Made by a program: the position numbers and the translations under genes
The notes under the pieces: generated by a model
Told to the model about the DNA's origin: nothing
The model's input: only the letters and a program-made list of their open reading frames with translations
The model's database searches: none
In this document: in pieces, positions 31,815 to 43,826 of the stretch
Layout: the number at the start of each line of letters is the position of its first letter
Position numbering within the stretch: the first letter of the stretch is position 1
From: Chlorops oryzae
Taxonomy: Eukaryota; Arthropoda; Insecta; Diptera; Chloropidae
Direction of reading: 5' to 3'
DNA: 64,000 nt
NCBI GenBank assembly: GCA_020466095.1
Contig: CM035806.1
Span: 121,584,942-121,648,941 of the forward strand

Positions 31815-32802
31815 ACGTTACATATAAAATATCTACCAAACTCATAAAATAATATGAAAAGCTTGAAAAACATAAAACTAATCAAGGAATCACAATATCA
31901 AGGAGAAACAGAAATTGTTTTTTTTTTGTCCTACCCTGTCCACATAACTTTTTGATCACACTATTTCAGCAAAAATGCTAAATTCTATGTACAATCAAAT
32001 TCGTAGCCGTAGTCAAATATGTATGTAAATTTATTACAAAATGAAAACATTCGTGCACATTAAGCAAAAACATATCGTTAAACATTTAATAAAGTATCAA
32101 TTATGAACTTTTCAAGCAATATAAAAAACCGAGTGGACGCCGTGTTTCTTTGATAATTTTCTCGCAAGTGGCATCATAGTGCCTTTTTTTGTCTACCCGT
32201 ATTGTTGTTGGTAGCTTTCTGGTGAATTTCTCGAAAGAGTTGAATTTCCTATTCCTGCCTAAGGTTTTTGTTGGTAGCTTTTTGGTGAATTTCTCGAAAG
32301 AGTTGAATTTCCTATACCTGCCTAATGGTGAATTTCTTATTAGCGGCAGAGGCTTTTCGACGTCGACAGTTAGACCTACAGACCTACATGAAACACACCA
32401 AAGCCAACAAAACGTTTTTTTGACGTACAGCAAAAAACACTTTTCGAAATAACCCACACCAACGCCAACAAATTTGTCGAACTCAAACAAAATCCAAGCC
32501 AACAGCTTTCTGCATGCTTTTTTGTCGAAGCTTCTGTTTTGCTCGTGTCGTTTTCAGTGTGCGTTGCGCCGTAAGCTTACATGAGATTATCGACGTCGCC
32601 GAGCATGCGCAACGTTTTGTCGAGTTCGGTGTGGGTTGGCTGTATGGAGTGCCATGTATCAACGGCGTTCGAACAAATGCGTTGACCAACAAAATGTTGT
32701 GTCGTACTCGGTGTGTGTTGCTAGATAAGAAGCAATATACTTTTGTCGAATTCGACATGAAACAACGTTTTGTTGGCTTTGGTGTGTTTTCAACCTAAGT
32801 CG

Positions 32803-33662
32803 AATTTTTATACCCGACACACTCTGTGTCGAGGGTATATTGCATTTGTGTTGTTGTGTGTAACACCCAGAACCAGTCAAGATAGACCATACAAAATACA
32901 TATATATAGAAATGATCAGAATCAGCAGGAGATTCGATTTAGACATGTCCGTCTGTTTGTATACAGTTTTCTTATCGGAGGAGTTGAGCTATCTTGACGA
33001 AATTTGGTATGCGTGCTCACGGGGACTTGAGTAAGATTAAATTTGAGAATTTACCCAATCGGACCATTTTTAGGGATACCTCCAGTACTAGGGTCTGTTA
33101 CGAAAATCACAAAAACTGCCCCAAAATCGAAGTTTTTCAAGATATTTTGATGATATTCGATATTTGAACATGTTTGAAGGCAAGTAATACGATTTCAAAA
33201 AATTGGTAAAGTGGGCGTGACAGAACGGCGTTCTTCGAAAATTGCCTCCTACACCCGAAATGCAGATGGGACTTGAACGAAAATTGGCACTTATGCTTCC
33301 TTTATAGCCTATAACATCATCTTCAAAAAAAATTGTATAGGTCCATATTAAGGGTACATCTAGTACTAGGGTCTGTCAAAAAAATTTCAAAACTGCCATA
33401 AAATATTACTTGATAAATAAAAAAAAAATATTACTCGAAATAATTCAATGAATTTGAGCGTATATTTAATCTTCCGATTAGAATACAAATAAACTGGAAA
33501 AGTGGGTGTGGCAAAAGGGGCGCTTTTAATAAAGAAATTCAGCAAAAGTCGGTATATGGGGCCCCTAATGGCCTTAAACACTTCTTGCTATTAAAAATTA
33601 TTTGAACATGTGTGTCTGTGTCGGGTATTCTATTGTCATGCTCGCCTGACTATAACACCCTT
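32803..33662. repeat. Hairpin-capped dispersed repeat (family R), copy
   Basis: Starts ATACCCGACACACTCTGTGT, contains GTGGGCGTG and CCAGTACTAGGGTCTG blocks, ends at the inverted GTCATGCTCGCCTGACTATA hairpin and ACACCCTTA. Same plan as 45228-46975. Confidence 0.8.
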
Positions 33663-35220
33663 AATTGTTATATTGAAAAAATGCTGCGATCTCTTTGCGA
33701 TTGATATTTTCCTAGAGACTTAAATGAGCCGTTAATTCCTGTGCTAATTAATTGCTGTAATTGTTGTGCAAACCATTTTTTCGAGCATGCTCTGCAATCT
33801 TAACGTTAAGCTGGCAGAACATGGATTTTCCGGAAAATGGCTGGAGCCGAATATTTCGGATTAGGGCATTTAATTAGCCTTTAATGTTCCACATATTTTT
33901 TTTGGATTCTGCTGACTTTGCTCTTCCAGCTTTAGGGACGTTCAATGAGGACCCTTATTGAGTTTCCCAGAAATAAGTGCGCTCTGTGGAATGAAAATTC
34001 GTACCTGCGCGTAGATTGTCCACTATAATAAAGAGGTGAGCTTGTGCTGCCTTTTTTTTAGAGGAAACACCAACACTATTTAAAGAATCAAAAAAATTTG
34101 TTTGCCCTAATGGCAGATTTCCACTAAAGAGACAAAACAAAAAACAGGGACAAAAACTGTTTTTCTGAACAAAACATAAATGTTTTTAATTTCCCACTCA
34201 GGATGGGAAGGTGTTTTGTTTTGAAAAACAGTTTTCAGAGACAAAAGTCCGTGTTTTTAGTTTTGCCTCCTTCATGGAAATCCGCCATAAAAATTACCAA
34301 AACAAAAAGTGCACACTAAAAAATCCCCGTAGAAGGACAAATTCCCCCAAATTTAGGGGAAAATACCCTAGGGTGGCAGCACTGACTATCTATAGTATCG
34401 ATTATAACAGCTGAGTATAACAGTCGAAAGAGTAATATAACGGTGCTGTAGAAACTATTGAGTACTTTTTTAAGGTACTTGGTACTAGGGCGATAGTTTC
34501 TTTTATCGAAAATCATGTTAGGGGGTACTGCTAGCTTAAACTATAACGTGCCACGCCCAAAGTATGATTTTTTCAAATTAAATCAATGCTTCACATTTTA
34601 ACCACCTCAAGCATTTATATCTAGGATCAATTAATAAAAAAACAAGAAAATTTTTTCGTTTAAGCATTCAGAAATCTTAAGCGTGCTAGCTTAAGTCTTG
34701 AACCAGCACACCTCAATATAACTTTTTTTCTAGTTAGCACTAAATTCTAAAAATTTTATATGACCTTCCGCGTTGCTTTCCGCAGAATATACGTAAAATT
34801 TTTTTTATTTATTTATTGTTATAGAGAAATGGGGGGCCAAGTTAAGTCTTAAGTTAGCCTACCCTATAAAATTTAGGGCAGGCTAGTTTAAAAAATAAGC
34901 GAGCCCACCATCTGTTTTTTCAAGGGATTAGATAATAATTTTGTAACTTTTGAATTAGTTATATATGTTTTAAGGGAACACCAATCGAAAGAAGGCAGTT
35001 TTAGATGAGGAAAAAATGCGTGTCTCTGGTCGGCCAGGTCGGCCAGCTTAACACTTAAGCTGGCACCCAACCGCATAACTTTCAAAACTTACGAGAACCA
35101 ATTTTTTTCCACAGCTATCCTTATAGCTTTAAGTAAGCACTAATTACCTAAGTAAGCAATTCTATGGTGTGCTATGGTGTGCCAAAATGGGTGGGCTAGC
35201 TTAAATTAGCTGGTAAATTA

Positions 35221-35495
35221 GTAGCGTTGGCAGAGGGCAAAGTGTCACTTGGCCCGCCATTTTGTAGTGAAGTCATGGCGGAACAAAGCGGCAAAGGAAC
35301 ACTTTTTGTTGTAGTAGTTGCAAATGCAACAGGTAACGGTGCCGACATTGAAACGACCTCTGTAGCACGTACAGTTGACTGCAAAGAACCAATTTATCCG
35401 GCTGGCGTGGAGCTAGGAACATTTTCACCCAGGCTAGGCGATTCAACAGACTGCAGGCGAGGGCTTCTTCTCTGCGGCGAACGAATTATAGACAT
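35221..35495 (-). pseudogene. Jockey-like ORF1, proximal part
   Basis: Starts MSIIRSPQRRSPRLQSVES at 35495, with one in-frame TAA after about 33 codons, then LQSTVRATEVVSMSAPLPVA and LPSANATNLP, which continues as the LPPSVP segment on the far side of the foldback once one 9-bp duplication is removed. Confidence 0.75.
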
Positions 35496-36118
35496 TTATT
35501 CCTTTTCTTTTTAACGGTTCGAAGGACAAATAACACAATAACGGCAAACTGTTGGCTTAGCACACGAAGCAACATTCAAAGTAGCGGCTTACGGCAGGGA
35601 AGCCTTTCCGAATCAAATTTAACCAAAAACCTCGCGTACACGGCACAAGAATGCAAAATAGAGAATTTGAATCGGAATCAATTTAACAAATTTCGTGAAC
35701 ACAGCATCAGAGTGCGAAATAAAGATGTTAAAACACGGATCAAAGTTTAATGTCGTTGGCGGTGACTATGCTTAGTTTTGAGCTACGAATTTAACATTCG
35801 TTCGATACAAGCGTTGTTGAAATTCAATCGCGCATTTAAATCAAAGAATCGAATAACCAAATCGAAACATTTAAATGTTTGAATCCAAAGAATCGAAACG
35901 AAGACGTTGTTCATAAAACGTTGTAAGATGTGATGTTTATTTCTAGGATCAAATAAAAAACGACAATTGCAAGATTTGCTCTAACGGACGAGGAGACAAA
36001 GCGAAAACAGATGACTGCGAATAACGGGACAAAGTATGCGATGAATTTAGCAATTTACAATACATATAGACTGACCTTTGGCAAACAATTACAAACGGTT
36101 CAGACTGGTCAAATTAAG

Positions 36119-36218
36119 NNNNNNNNNNNNNNNNNNNNNNNNNNNNNNNNNNNNNNNNNNNNNNNNNNNNNNNNNNNNNNNNNNNNNNNNNNNNNNNNNN
36201 NNNNNNNNNNNNNNNNNN
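36119..36218. other. Assembly gap (100 N)
   Basis: Exactly 100 N. Confidence 1.
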
Positions 36219-36452
36219 CCCGAGCGTCCCTAGCCCACAAAAAGTGTGTTTCATTATCGAAATGTCTTACACGCTATTTACACGTTAAGACATTTCGATA
36301 ATGAAACAAATTTTTGATGGCAAGGGAGGCAGGAGGAAGAGAGTAAAACGCTACCATACCACATCCCCGTGCGTCCCTAGCCCACAAAAAGTGTGTTTCA
36401 TTATCGAAATGTCTTAACGTGTAAATGGCCTCTTAACGTGTAAATGGCCTCC
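36219..36452. mobile_element. MITE family G, incomplete tandem copies next to the gap
   Basis: Two partial copies of the element seen whole at 56216-56378: TTCATTATCGAAATGTCTTA and its inverse alternate, and the end AACGTGTAAATGGCCTC is duplicated. Confidence 0.75.
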
Positions 36453-36857
36453 AGAAAACGCTCAACTTTTCGATAACGATATGTTATCGTTTTGTACTGA
36501 AAATGAGAATTGACGGTCAACAATTGGCTTATGTAAAAGGCCTCATTCTGATTTCCGGCATTCCCGCGCTTGTCCATCGATTGCGTGACATGTGGGAATT
36601 TGTGTGTGCGCCCAAAGCCATACGTAAATTTGTATTTGGACGTTGTCTACCTTTTGCATATTTTCGACTTGTCTGCTTGTGAAGAGACGATTTGCTTTCT
36701 CATGAGAGCGAACTCTCTGCTTTAAACCGGTTTGTAATTTTGTGTATTTGGGTAGTTTGTGAGTGAGAAATGCTCGGGGATGTGGTATGGGAGAGTTTTT
36801 TTTTGTCTTCCTCGTGCGTCCCTCACCCACAAACCAACTTTGTTGTCGCGTAAAATT

Positions 36858-37790
36858 AGGGTGACCAAACGTCCTTTTTTAAAAGGACATGTCCTTTTTT
36901 TTGGCGATTTGGGGAAAGTAATTAATCGGCCTTTGATTGTCCTTTATTTTATTCATTTTTCTGGTGATATTAATAAACCCCGTTCCAGTGTATAAAACTT
37001 ATTACTAATAAGTACATACTAGGTTGTCCGAATGTTTTTTTTTTTTTTTGGAAATATAAAAATGTCCACACGGAATTCGAAAGATAATTGTCTAAAAAGA
37101 TTTTGAGCATTTTTTCAGATTTTTTGAAGGACGTTTAGAGGTCGCGTAAATGAATTTTATGGGGAAACCTCCACTTTTGAGGGAAGGATTGTAATTTATA
37201 CCTCAAATCGATGCCTACGTGTAAAATTTTATTGTGAAATGTAATCAGGTCCAAAGATAATGAATTGAGCATGATACAAGAAAACAAGATAGCGCCACTT
37301 CAGTACCGCTATTTTGAGGCTCTCTCTGAGAGCCGAAAATTGAGTTTGTGACGTCACTGAGCGAGAAATTGTTGTTCTTTCCCATGCTATTCAAAAAAGT
37401 AAAAAGCCGGTTTAACATGGGAAAACAACAACAACGAATCGCGATTTTGAGTTTGTGACGTTTCCTCTCTCAAGTGGAGCTATCTTGTTTTCTTGTATCA
37501 TGGAATTGAGCTTTATTTTGGGTTGTACAGAAGGGGGCTTAAAATCGTTTTTCAGGATTGAAATGAAGTTTTTTTGAAAAAACCAAAAAAAAAAAATCGT
37601 TTTAAATGTTAAATCTGAGTATGCAGATTTAAAGTCTAATCAATTCTTAGCAAATAAAAAACAATGTTCGTTTTGCTTTTATTTTGACGAAGCTATGCTT
37701 ATTTAAAATTTGTGTTCACCTGTGTGTGCGCAATTTTTGGTTTTCGATTTATGGTGTCCTTTATTTACCCGAAGGCAATTTGGTCGCCCT
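36858..37790. mobile_element. TIR element AGGGTGACCAAA, about 0.93 kb
   Basis: Left AGGGTGACCAAACG, right inverted TTTGGTCGCCCT. TGTCCTTTATTT blocks recur inside in both halves. Flanks TAAAATT / TAAAATA are only an approximate duplication. Confidence 0.6.
37270..37502. mobile_element. MITE family 'CATGATACAAG', copy 2, with 8-bp TSD
   Basis: CATGATACAAGAAAACAAG and its inverse at the ends. GAATTGAG flanks at 37262-37269 and 37503-37510. Nested in the AGGGTGACC element. Confidence 0.85.
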
Positions 37791-37799
37791 AGTAAAATA

Positions 37800-38500
37800 A
37801 ACGATGAACAAGTTGAACGCACATTGAATTCGCCGTCGGCAGATTTTCGCTATTTGAGTGTCATCGATTTAATAGACGTTACCACGTCAAAAATAAATAA
37901 TAATCATGAGAAAGTTTTTTAGGTAATAGAACTGAATGGCGAGGTAGCCCGGCAACTTTCAAATTAAGGAGCACCCAAATGTATGCATGTGTAATAAAGG
38001 ACTTTTATGTGCAATCACAGATACAAACACCAACACAGAACTACACATCAATATTCGCCAAATGCATAAGCCCATGCGTTCAGTTGATAGTATCCAATTA
38101 TCCTGTCAGCTTAGCTAATACTTAGTACTCGTAAAAATACATTGGAATTTAACCTTTTTTGCGGCAGTTCAATCGTATTCAACGATATTTAATCCAAAAA
38201 ACTCTTAAATTGGCTGCATTGTTGAAAAAGTTGTTGCAAAACCAACGGCTTCTCTCACTGACAGCTGCTATGAAAGGGTTAATTAAAAATTCAAGAAGTT
38301 TTTTTTTTTTTTTGACGAAGTAGGTATAAATTTAGATTTCCAAAAAAAAAAAAAAAACTTTATAATATGCGTCGTTGCTGTTTTGCGTAAATATTAAAAA
38401 TATATATCGTTGCTTAGAAAATGGATTATTAGGTAATTCACAAGGCGAGCAGTCGGCCAACACACTAATCGGGAATGATCTTAGGAACAACGGAAAATTT
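37800..38500. other. No recognisable feature
   Basis: AT-rich sequence with A- and T-runs; no supported gene. The 70-codon frame at 37710-37922 straddles an element end and is not credible. Confidence 0.4.
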
Positions 38501-38659
38501 TAGGCATGCTTAGAAATAGTGATCCGAATAATACAAAAAAAGTTCGAAATTAATAGGGGCTTTCTCTTAAGAAGTCGCAATTTGCCTCGAATTTTCTCGA
38601 AAACTCGTAAATCCAAGTTTTTACACGGCAAACAATTGAAATGAATACACTGAAATTGT

Positions 38660-39247
38660 ATATGAACAAGATCATGAGCTAGTGGCCAACACAGGTCTGC
38701 TCAATCGGTGTGGTGATATAAATGCCGTGCCGTCACGCATAGTTTAGGTTTTTGTTTTGTATGACAAATTTTGTCCACAGCATATTTTGAATAAAGAAAT
38801 ACAGTTTATTTAAATAGGGGCTATTCTTTATTACGTGTATCTTGCTTATCGAAAACCTAGGGCAACAACTCGTAAATCATACGAAGGCAAACAAATGAAA
38901 TGAAACAATTTACTTTGAAATTTTATTATGAGTCGACAAGATTTCTTTTATCAAATACTACTGATAACCAAGCGTGCGTGCCAGCCTCAATGGTGATGGA
39001 TTAAAAGAATAATCATGGCCGTGCCGTCACGCACTTAGCTGTGGGTTTAATTGTTTTGTATGATCCAATATTTTTTTCCACAGCATATTTTGAATAAAGA
39101 ATTACAGTTTATTTAAATAACTATTTTTATCTATTTATCTTCTTTATCATTACTAGGGCAACAGAAAATATTTACGAAAACATAAAAAAAATTTACTTTG
39201 ATAATATTTTTTATCGAGTCGAAAATATTTTTCTTTTTATCAAAATA
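38660..39247. repeat. Degenerate tandem repeats resembling the Helitron 3' end
   Basis: CACAGCATATTTTGAATAAAG occurs at about 38778 and 39080 (written here to 20 bases as in the text: CACAGCATATTTTGAATAAA), each preceded by GCCGTGCCGTCACGCA-like text. A diverged version of the terminal hairpin lies at 38970. Unit about 300 bp. Confidence 0.55.
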
Positions 39248-39636
39248 CTAGCTGTACCCGGCGTGCGTTGCCACGCCTCAAATTGAAATGGAATTAAAAA
39301 TAAAATCATGTGAGTGTACCACCAGTTCCGCACTTTGCTGTGGGTTATAATTTTTTATTTTTTTTTTTTAAATATCTGAATAAGAGGATTACAAATTTTA
39401 AAAATGATCCTGATCCTAGCTTTCCCGTCCATATCTATATTAAACGATCACAAATTCATTAAAATTATTCTTATTTCATTTTATTACGCTTTACAAAAAG
39501 CATTGTTTTATAATAATTGTTTTATAATAGTAAGTCATAGTCTCCCAATTATATATTTATTTATTTTATTCTATTACGTCCTTTTTGAATCTAAATAAAA
39601 GGATTAAAAGTTTACAAACACATAAGTTATTTTACC

Positions 39637-40510
39637 TTACCTGATTTGCAATTCGTGCATGTGTGATTTGAAGACTTTCAATAACTCATTGTACTCATTC
39701 AATAAGGCGTTCAGTTCGCCGACGATGCGCCTGGCATTAGGCGAATTGAGGTTATTATAACTGCAACGTGCATCCACACGATTGATATCCTCACCGCCCA
39801 TAAAATATGTTTGTAAAAATTTAGGTGATTCGTTTGGCATTGGCAGCAATGAGCCTACTTGGTGGTAAACTTGGCCTTTGATTTTGAATGTTGAATTAAA
39901 TTCTTGACCATTTGTCGCAGTATTGCGAACTATTTCTGTTGCTCCGAACGAACTCATTTGGAAGCATGAATTGAATTTACGAATGGACTTCAGGAACAGC
40001 TTTGAATCTGGGTTTGTGCCAATGAGCAGGCTGTTCAATGGTTCTGGTGGTGTCTCAATTTCTGGTAGTTGCACTTTTCCTGATGCGCAGCACATCCCGA
40101 CTGACTCATGTTTGAATTTAAGTGCATGACAATGGAGACATTCTTTGTCCATAGCACCAATGACCACTTTCGGATGTGCGGAATATTCAATGTCTGGCTC
40201 GTACTCAAATGCTAGACGAAGGAACGAAGCAGATGTAAATGCTCGATGTACTTGTTGGCGTTGTCGGTCATTTTCTCTACGTATATTAACAACGAACCGG
40301 CGCGATTGTCTCCGTTACAATTGTTGTTGTTCACTTCTGTGAGCTCGTGCCTCTTGTGATTGAGATGCTCGCAATCGCGACATCCTCTCACGCATAGTTT
40401 CGTTCCCTCCTTGGATTTGTGCGACGTTTCTTTCTGTTCTACCATTTCGTTGCGTTGTTGCTCTTGTTGTTCGTCGACCCAAATTAGCCCCCCTGCGCCT
40501 TGCTGGCATT
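39637..40510 (-). pseudogene. Helitron Rep/helicase N-terminal remnant
   Basis: Two overlapping minus-strand frames. Upstream frame: a basic coiled region with RERMSRLRASQSQEARAHRS. Downstream frame: AMDKECLHCHALKFKHESVG then MCCASGKVQLPEIETPPEPL, the Helitron-like N-terminal zinc-binding signature, then KIKGQVYHQVGSLLPMPNES and FLQTYFMGG. The Rep HUH motif and helicase are missing. Known role of the family: rolling-circle transposition. Frameshifted near 40170 and truncated, so inactive. Confidence 0.88.
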
Positions 40511-40546
40511 ATTCACTCAAACACACACACTCAAATGGATTACTTC

Positions 40547-41548
40547 CCAGCAAACCATAAGAGTCAAAATAGAAACTTTTCTGACTCCTTTTTCGGAGCC
40601 TTCACGCTCATAAAGAGTGCATAAAATCATCTTAAACGATCCCAAAACTCTCAGAAAAGAGGGTGTTTTCCTTCGAAAGTGGTTCATCAGAAAGAGCTCT
40701 TAATTTCTCTCAGAAAAGATGCTTTTCTGACAGATTTTGTGGACTCTTTAAGAGCTCATATTTCTTTCAGAAAAGATCATTTTCTGACGCATTTTTTGTA
40801 CTCATAAAGAGCTCCTAATTTCTTTCACAAATTTTCATAGATTTATTTATTTCAGAAAAGGTAAAGGCTTATGCCAGGAATTCCTGCGCTATTGAAAATC
40901 AGGCATCAAAGTCAGCTAAAAAAAGAATAGGTTTAATTTAAATGTTTAAATGTTTTATTTAGGAAATCATACTTATTAAAGAAATTATATTTATATTACT
41001 TTATACTCTATCACTCACCACGAGATCACGCTTTGCAATGAACAAAATCTCCTTTTTCGCTGTAAAACAAATTTGTGAAAAACCGTTATGTTTTTGAGTG
41101 CGAATCAGAATTGCGAGTGTTTGTCGTGAAAAAATCGTGCATGCTCCTGTAAACTCATAAACTAAATATTTTTAGGAGTCATAACGGAGTCAAAAATAAG
41201 AGCGCTCCCAAATTACACATATTTGAGTAGATTTTCGGAGTTATTACGTGTGGCAAAAAAACTCAGCCGCAAAATTAGCAAAACAAAACTTCCGTTATTC
41301 TACTAATAAAGGGAGTTGTAGCGAAGTGAGAAGCACGTGCTACTTGAGTATTTTTCTATTATTCAGAATGATCAAAAAATGCTCCGTTTTAGGAGTGTTT
41401 AAGGTGTTTGGTGTTTGAAAAATTATTTTTCATACTCTTTTTATACTCCTAAAGTAGTCATTCCTAGGAGCGCTCAGAAAAGGCTCCCGAGTTGGATTCT
41501 TTTAAGAGTCCTTTTTTAGGAGCGCTCCTATAATGGTTTGCTGGGTTG
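40547..41548. mobile_element. MITE CCCAGCAAACCAT, about 1 kb
   Basis: Left CCCAGCAAACCATAAGAGTC, right inverted ending ATGGTTTGCTGGG. Many GAGCGCTCC / TCAGAAAAG motifs in both halves. Nested in the Helitron. Confidence 0.8.
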
Positions 41549-42179
41549 TATAGGAATATATTATGTTCAGAATTTTTTGATTACAGATCAAAAAACAAAT
41601 TAGGAACAAAATTTTTCTCAAACTTTTGTTTCCAAATAAGAAAAAAAAAAAAAATCATTTTGTCGAAAAAATCGAAAAAATTTTATGTTGATTTGTTCTG
41701 ATATTTGAAAGTAGGATTGATGCTACAGAAGTAAATTGCATAACCTCCGATGCCCGTACAATGCAGAAGGGAGAAAATTAAAAATGAAGAAAAACGGTTC
41801 AGGAACTATGCTGTTTTGGCTCAGTTAGGGTTCAAATTGGACCATGACCACCATTCGCGAAATTGTAGTTTTCACTATTTTAAATTGTGTGTTTAGCAGC
41901 CAAATATAGTGCTCTATTAGGGTTAAAATTTGAACCTGGTACCATTCGCGAAATTTGCAAAATTAAATTTTCACCATTTTGAATTGTGAATGTAGCAGTC
42001 ATACATAATTCTCTCTTATGGTTTTAATTTTAATTAAAATGTAGTAAAATTTCGCTAATGGTAGCCATGGTCAAAGTTTAACCGTAATAGAGCTCTATAT
42101 TTGGCTGATGAATGCACGATTTCAAATAATGAAAATTAAAGTTGTAATAGAGCACTTTTTTGGTGAAGTCATTCTTCCA

Positions 42180-42212
42180 GCTGTACCATCCGTGCGTTTC
42201 CGCGGCTCCATA
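42180..42212 (-). repeat. Second, diverged Helitron-like 3' end
   Basis: Minus strand CGGAAACGCACGGATGGTAC then AGCTG resembles the 3' terminal hairpin region at 39248. Probably a nested or fossil Helitron end. Confidence 0.45.
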
Positions 42213-42320
42213 TCGTATCAGAATGTAGATATTTGCCAACTACCTATCAACACGATGTAGACTTTTAAAATAATCCCCATAGACTTTTACGGAAACTCTG
42301 TTATCTATCTGTCACCTATC

Positions 42321-42618
42321 CATCCATCCATCCACCCATCCATCCATCCATCCATCCATCCATCCATCATCCATCCATCCATCCATCCATCCATCCATCC
42401 ATCCATCCATCCATCCATCCATCCATCCATCCATCCATCCATCCATCCATCCATCCATCCATCCATCCATCCATCCATCCATCCATCCATCCATCCATCC
42501 ATCCATCCATCCATCCATCCATCCATCCATCCATCCATTCATCCATACATCCATCCATTCATCCATCCATCCATCCATTCATCCATCCATCCATCCATTC
42601 ATCCATCCATCCATCCAT
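42321..42618. repeat. (CCAT)n microsatellite, about 300 bp
   Basis: Around 70 CCAT units with a few CATT or CATA variants. The Met-Asp-Gly-Trp frames on the minus strand are repeat artefacts. Confidence 0.97.
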
Positions 42619-43430
42619 CGGTTCAAAATAGTAAAATTTAAATTTTGCAAAATTTCGCGAATGGTCAAAGTTTAACCCTAATGATCACTATAGTTGGCTG
42701 ATAAATGCACGATTTCAAATAGTGAAAAATAAAGTTTTGCGAATTTCTCAAATGGTGGTCATGGTCAAATTATAACCGTAATAGAGCACTTTTTTGGTGA
42801 GGTCAGTCTTTCAAAGTTATACCGTACAGATAGTTACGCGGTAACAGCTTTCCAAAGATACCCATTTCCAATTTCAGCATAAGTGGTTTTAAATTTGCCA
42901 ATTTTTCTTCTCACTGCCCATTTAATTTTTTGCCACTATTCCAGTTACATTAAGGAAGCCTTAAAAAACATTCTTACGTCAGTACATCAACATTTTTTTT
43001 GTTAATTTGCAATTTTTGCGGTTTGTGGTAAAGTTATTCTTTCAAAATTATACCGTACATATATCTACGCATTAACAGCTTTCCAACGATACCCATTTCA
43101 CAACTTTAGCATAAAAGGTTTAAAATTTGCAAATTTTTCGCGTACTACCTCACATAGCGTCATGAAATATACCTTACGTCCTATTCTCATCCCTACCAAG
43201 TACACCCAGAGAAAAAACCACATAAAATCAATAAAAACCCCATTGATTCGATGTGAAACGTTAACGAAAGTCTAGTAACGTAGAAAAATTTTGATTCAAT
43301 ATGGAACACCATTGAATTAAGGTGGCGCAATATCGACGATTTTAATATAGAAACCATATTAAAATGATATTTTTCGGTATTGAATTAATATTAGATTCTA
43401 CTTAATTGTGATATGAATTCTTGTAAAAAA

Positions 43431-43468
43431 CCAGGTCGGTGGGTTCGATCCCTGCTCCAGCGAGCGTC
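43431..43468 (+). repeat. tRNA 3'-half-like segment
   Basis: GGTCGGTGGGTTCGATCCCT, a good B box with T-arm symmetry, on the plus strand. Confidence 0.5.
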
Positions 43469-43756
43469 GATTTTTTTTTTTTTTTTTTTTTTTTTTTTGG
43501 GAAAAGTAGATAATTTAACATTTACATTATTTGAAAAACTGAGAAATAAAACATTTTACAAAATTTTTATGCTTAAAAAATTAAAAAAAAGATTCTATAA
43601 GAATTTCTTGAACGTGCTTGTGCGTGACTTTTGGAAGACCCGACGAAAGCAACTTGTTTTATTGGTTCGCGTCCAACTTACTTTCTGCTCCCCGTAATTT
43701 TTCCTTAAAATTTACTTGCCTGTTTTTTATTCTCCATTTTTCCACAAATTTTTTGG

Positions 43757-43826
43757 CCTGCGGCAGGGTTCGAACTCGGGCCTTCCAGATTACAAGTCTA
43801 GCACACTTCAACTACGCCATCGCGCG
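43757..43826 (-). repeat. tRNA-derived segment
   Basis: Minus strand: GATGGCGTAGTTGAAGTG (A box), loop CTTGTAA, AGTTCGAACCCTGC (B box). Spacing is tRNA-like. Confidence 0.6.

Larger units (their letters stand above)
30647..32390. mobile_element. MITE family A, copy 1, with 8-bp TSD
   Basis: Ends CATGTAGGACTGTAGGTC and inverted equivalent; flanks AAACACAC at 30639-30646 and 32391-32398. Carries two tandem 63-bp units near 32207-32320 and a 983-bp inserted element. Other copies: 54011-54764, 60295-60717 and 49746-50128 (truncated). Confidence 0.85.
30630..32798. mobile_element. TIR element E, split by element A
   Basis: Ends TTAGGTTGAAAACACAC and GTGTGTTTTCAACCTAA. Left end 30630-30646, remainder 32391-32798. 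A related right end lies at 48150-48183. Confidence 0.75.
27610..35211. mobile_element. 7.6-kb foldback element with 1.54-kb arms and 9-bp TSD
   Basis: Left arm 27610-29149, right arm 33663-35211, near-identical inverted copies beginning AGCTAATTTAAGCTAGCC. Flanks are GGTAAATTA at 27601-27609 and 35212-35220. The 4.5-kb centre holds other elements. Nine-bp duplications and very long arms resemble Drosophila FB elements and Mutator-like elements. Apparent ORFs in the arms (e.g. 28397-28600 and 34211-34414) are mirror images of each other. Confidence 0.92.
26034..35900 (-). mobile_element. Jockey-like LINE, internally deleted and split by a 7.6-kb foldback
   Basis: The 3' poly-A tail appears as a T-run at 26034-26044. 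ORF2 parts lie at 26150-27280, ORF1 at 27280-27600 and 35221-35495, with a 5' UTR-like stretch to about 35900. The whole 27610-35211 interval is a later insertion. Confidence 0.8.

Noticed and set aside
32101..32502. 133-codon minus-strand ORF with KLPTKTLSRNRKFNSFEKFT-like repeats
   Set aside because: Derived from the 63-bp tandem units of MITE family A and repeated wherever that MITE occurs.
28397..34516. Paired 62-69-codon ORFs at 27735, 28295, 28397, 28671 and their mirror copies
   Set aside because: They are the same sequence in the two arms of the foldback. No start context or family resemblance supports translation.
42305..42578. Met-Asp-Gly-Trp repeat proteins
   Set aside because: Translation of a (CCAT)n microsatellite.
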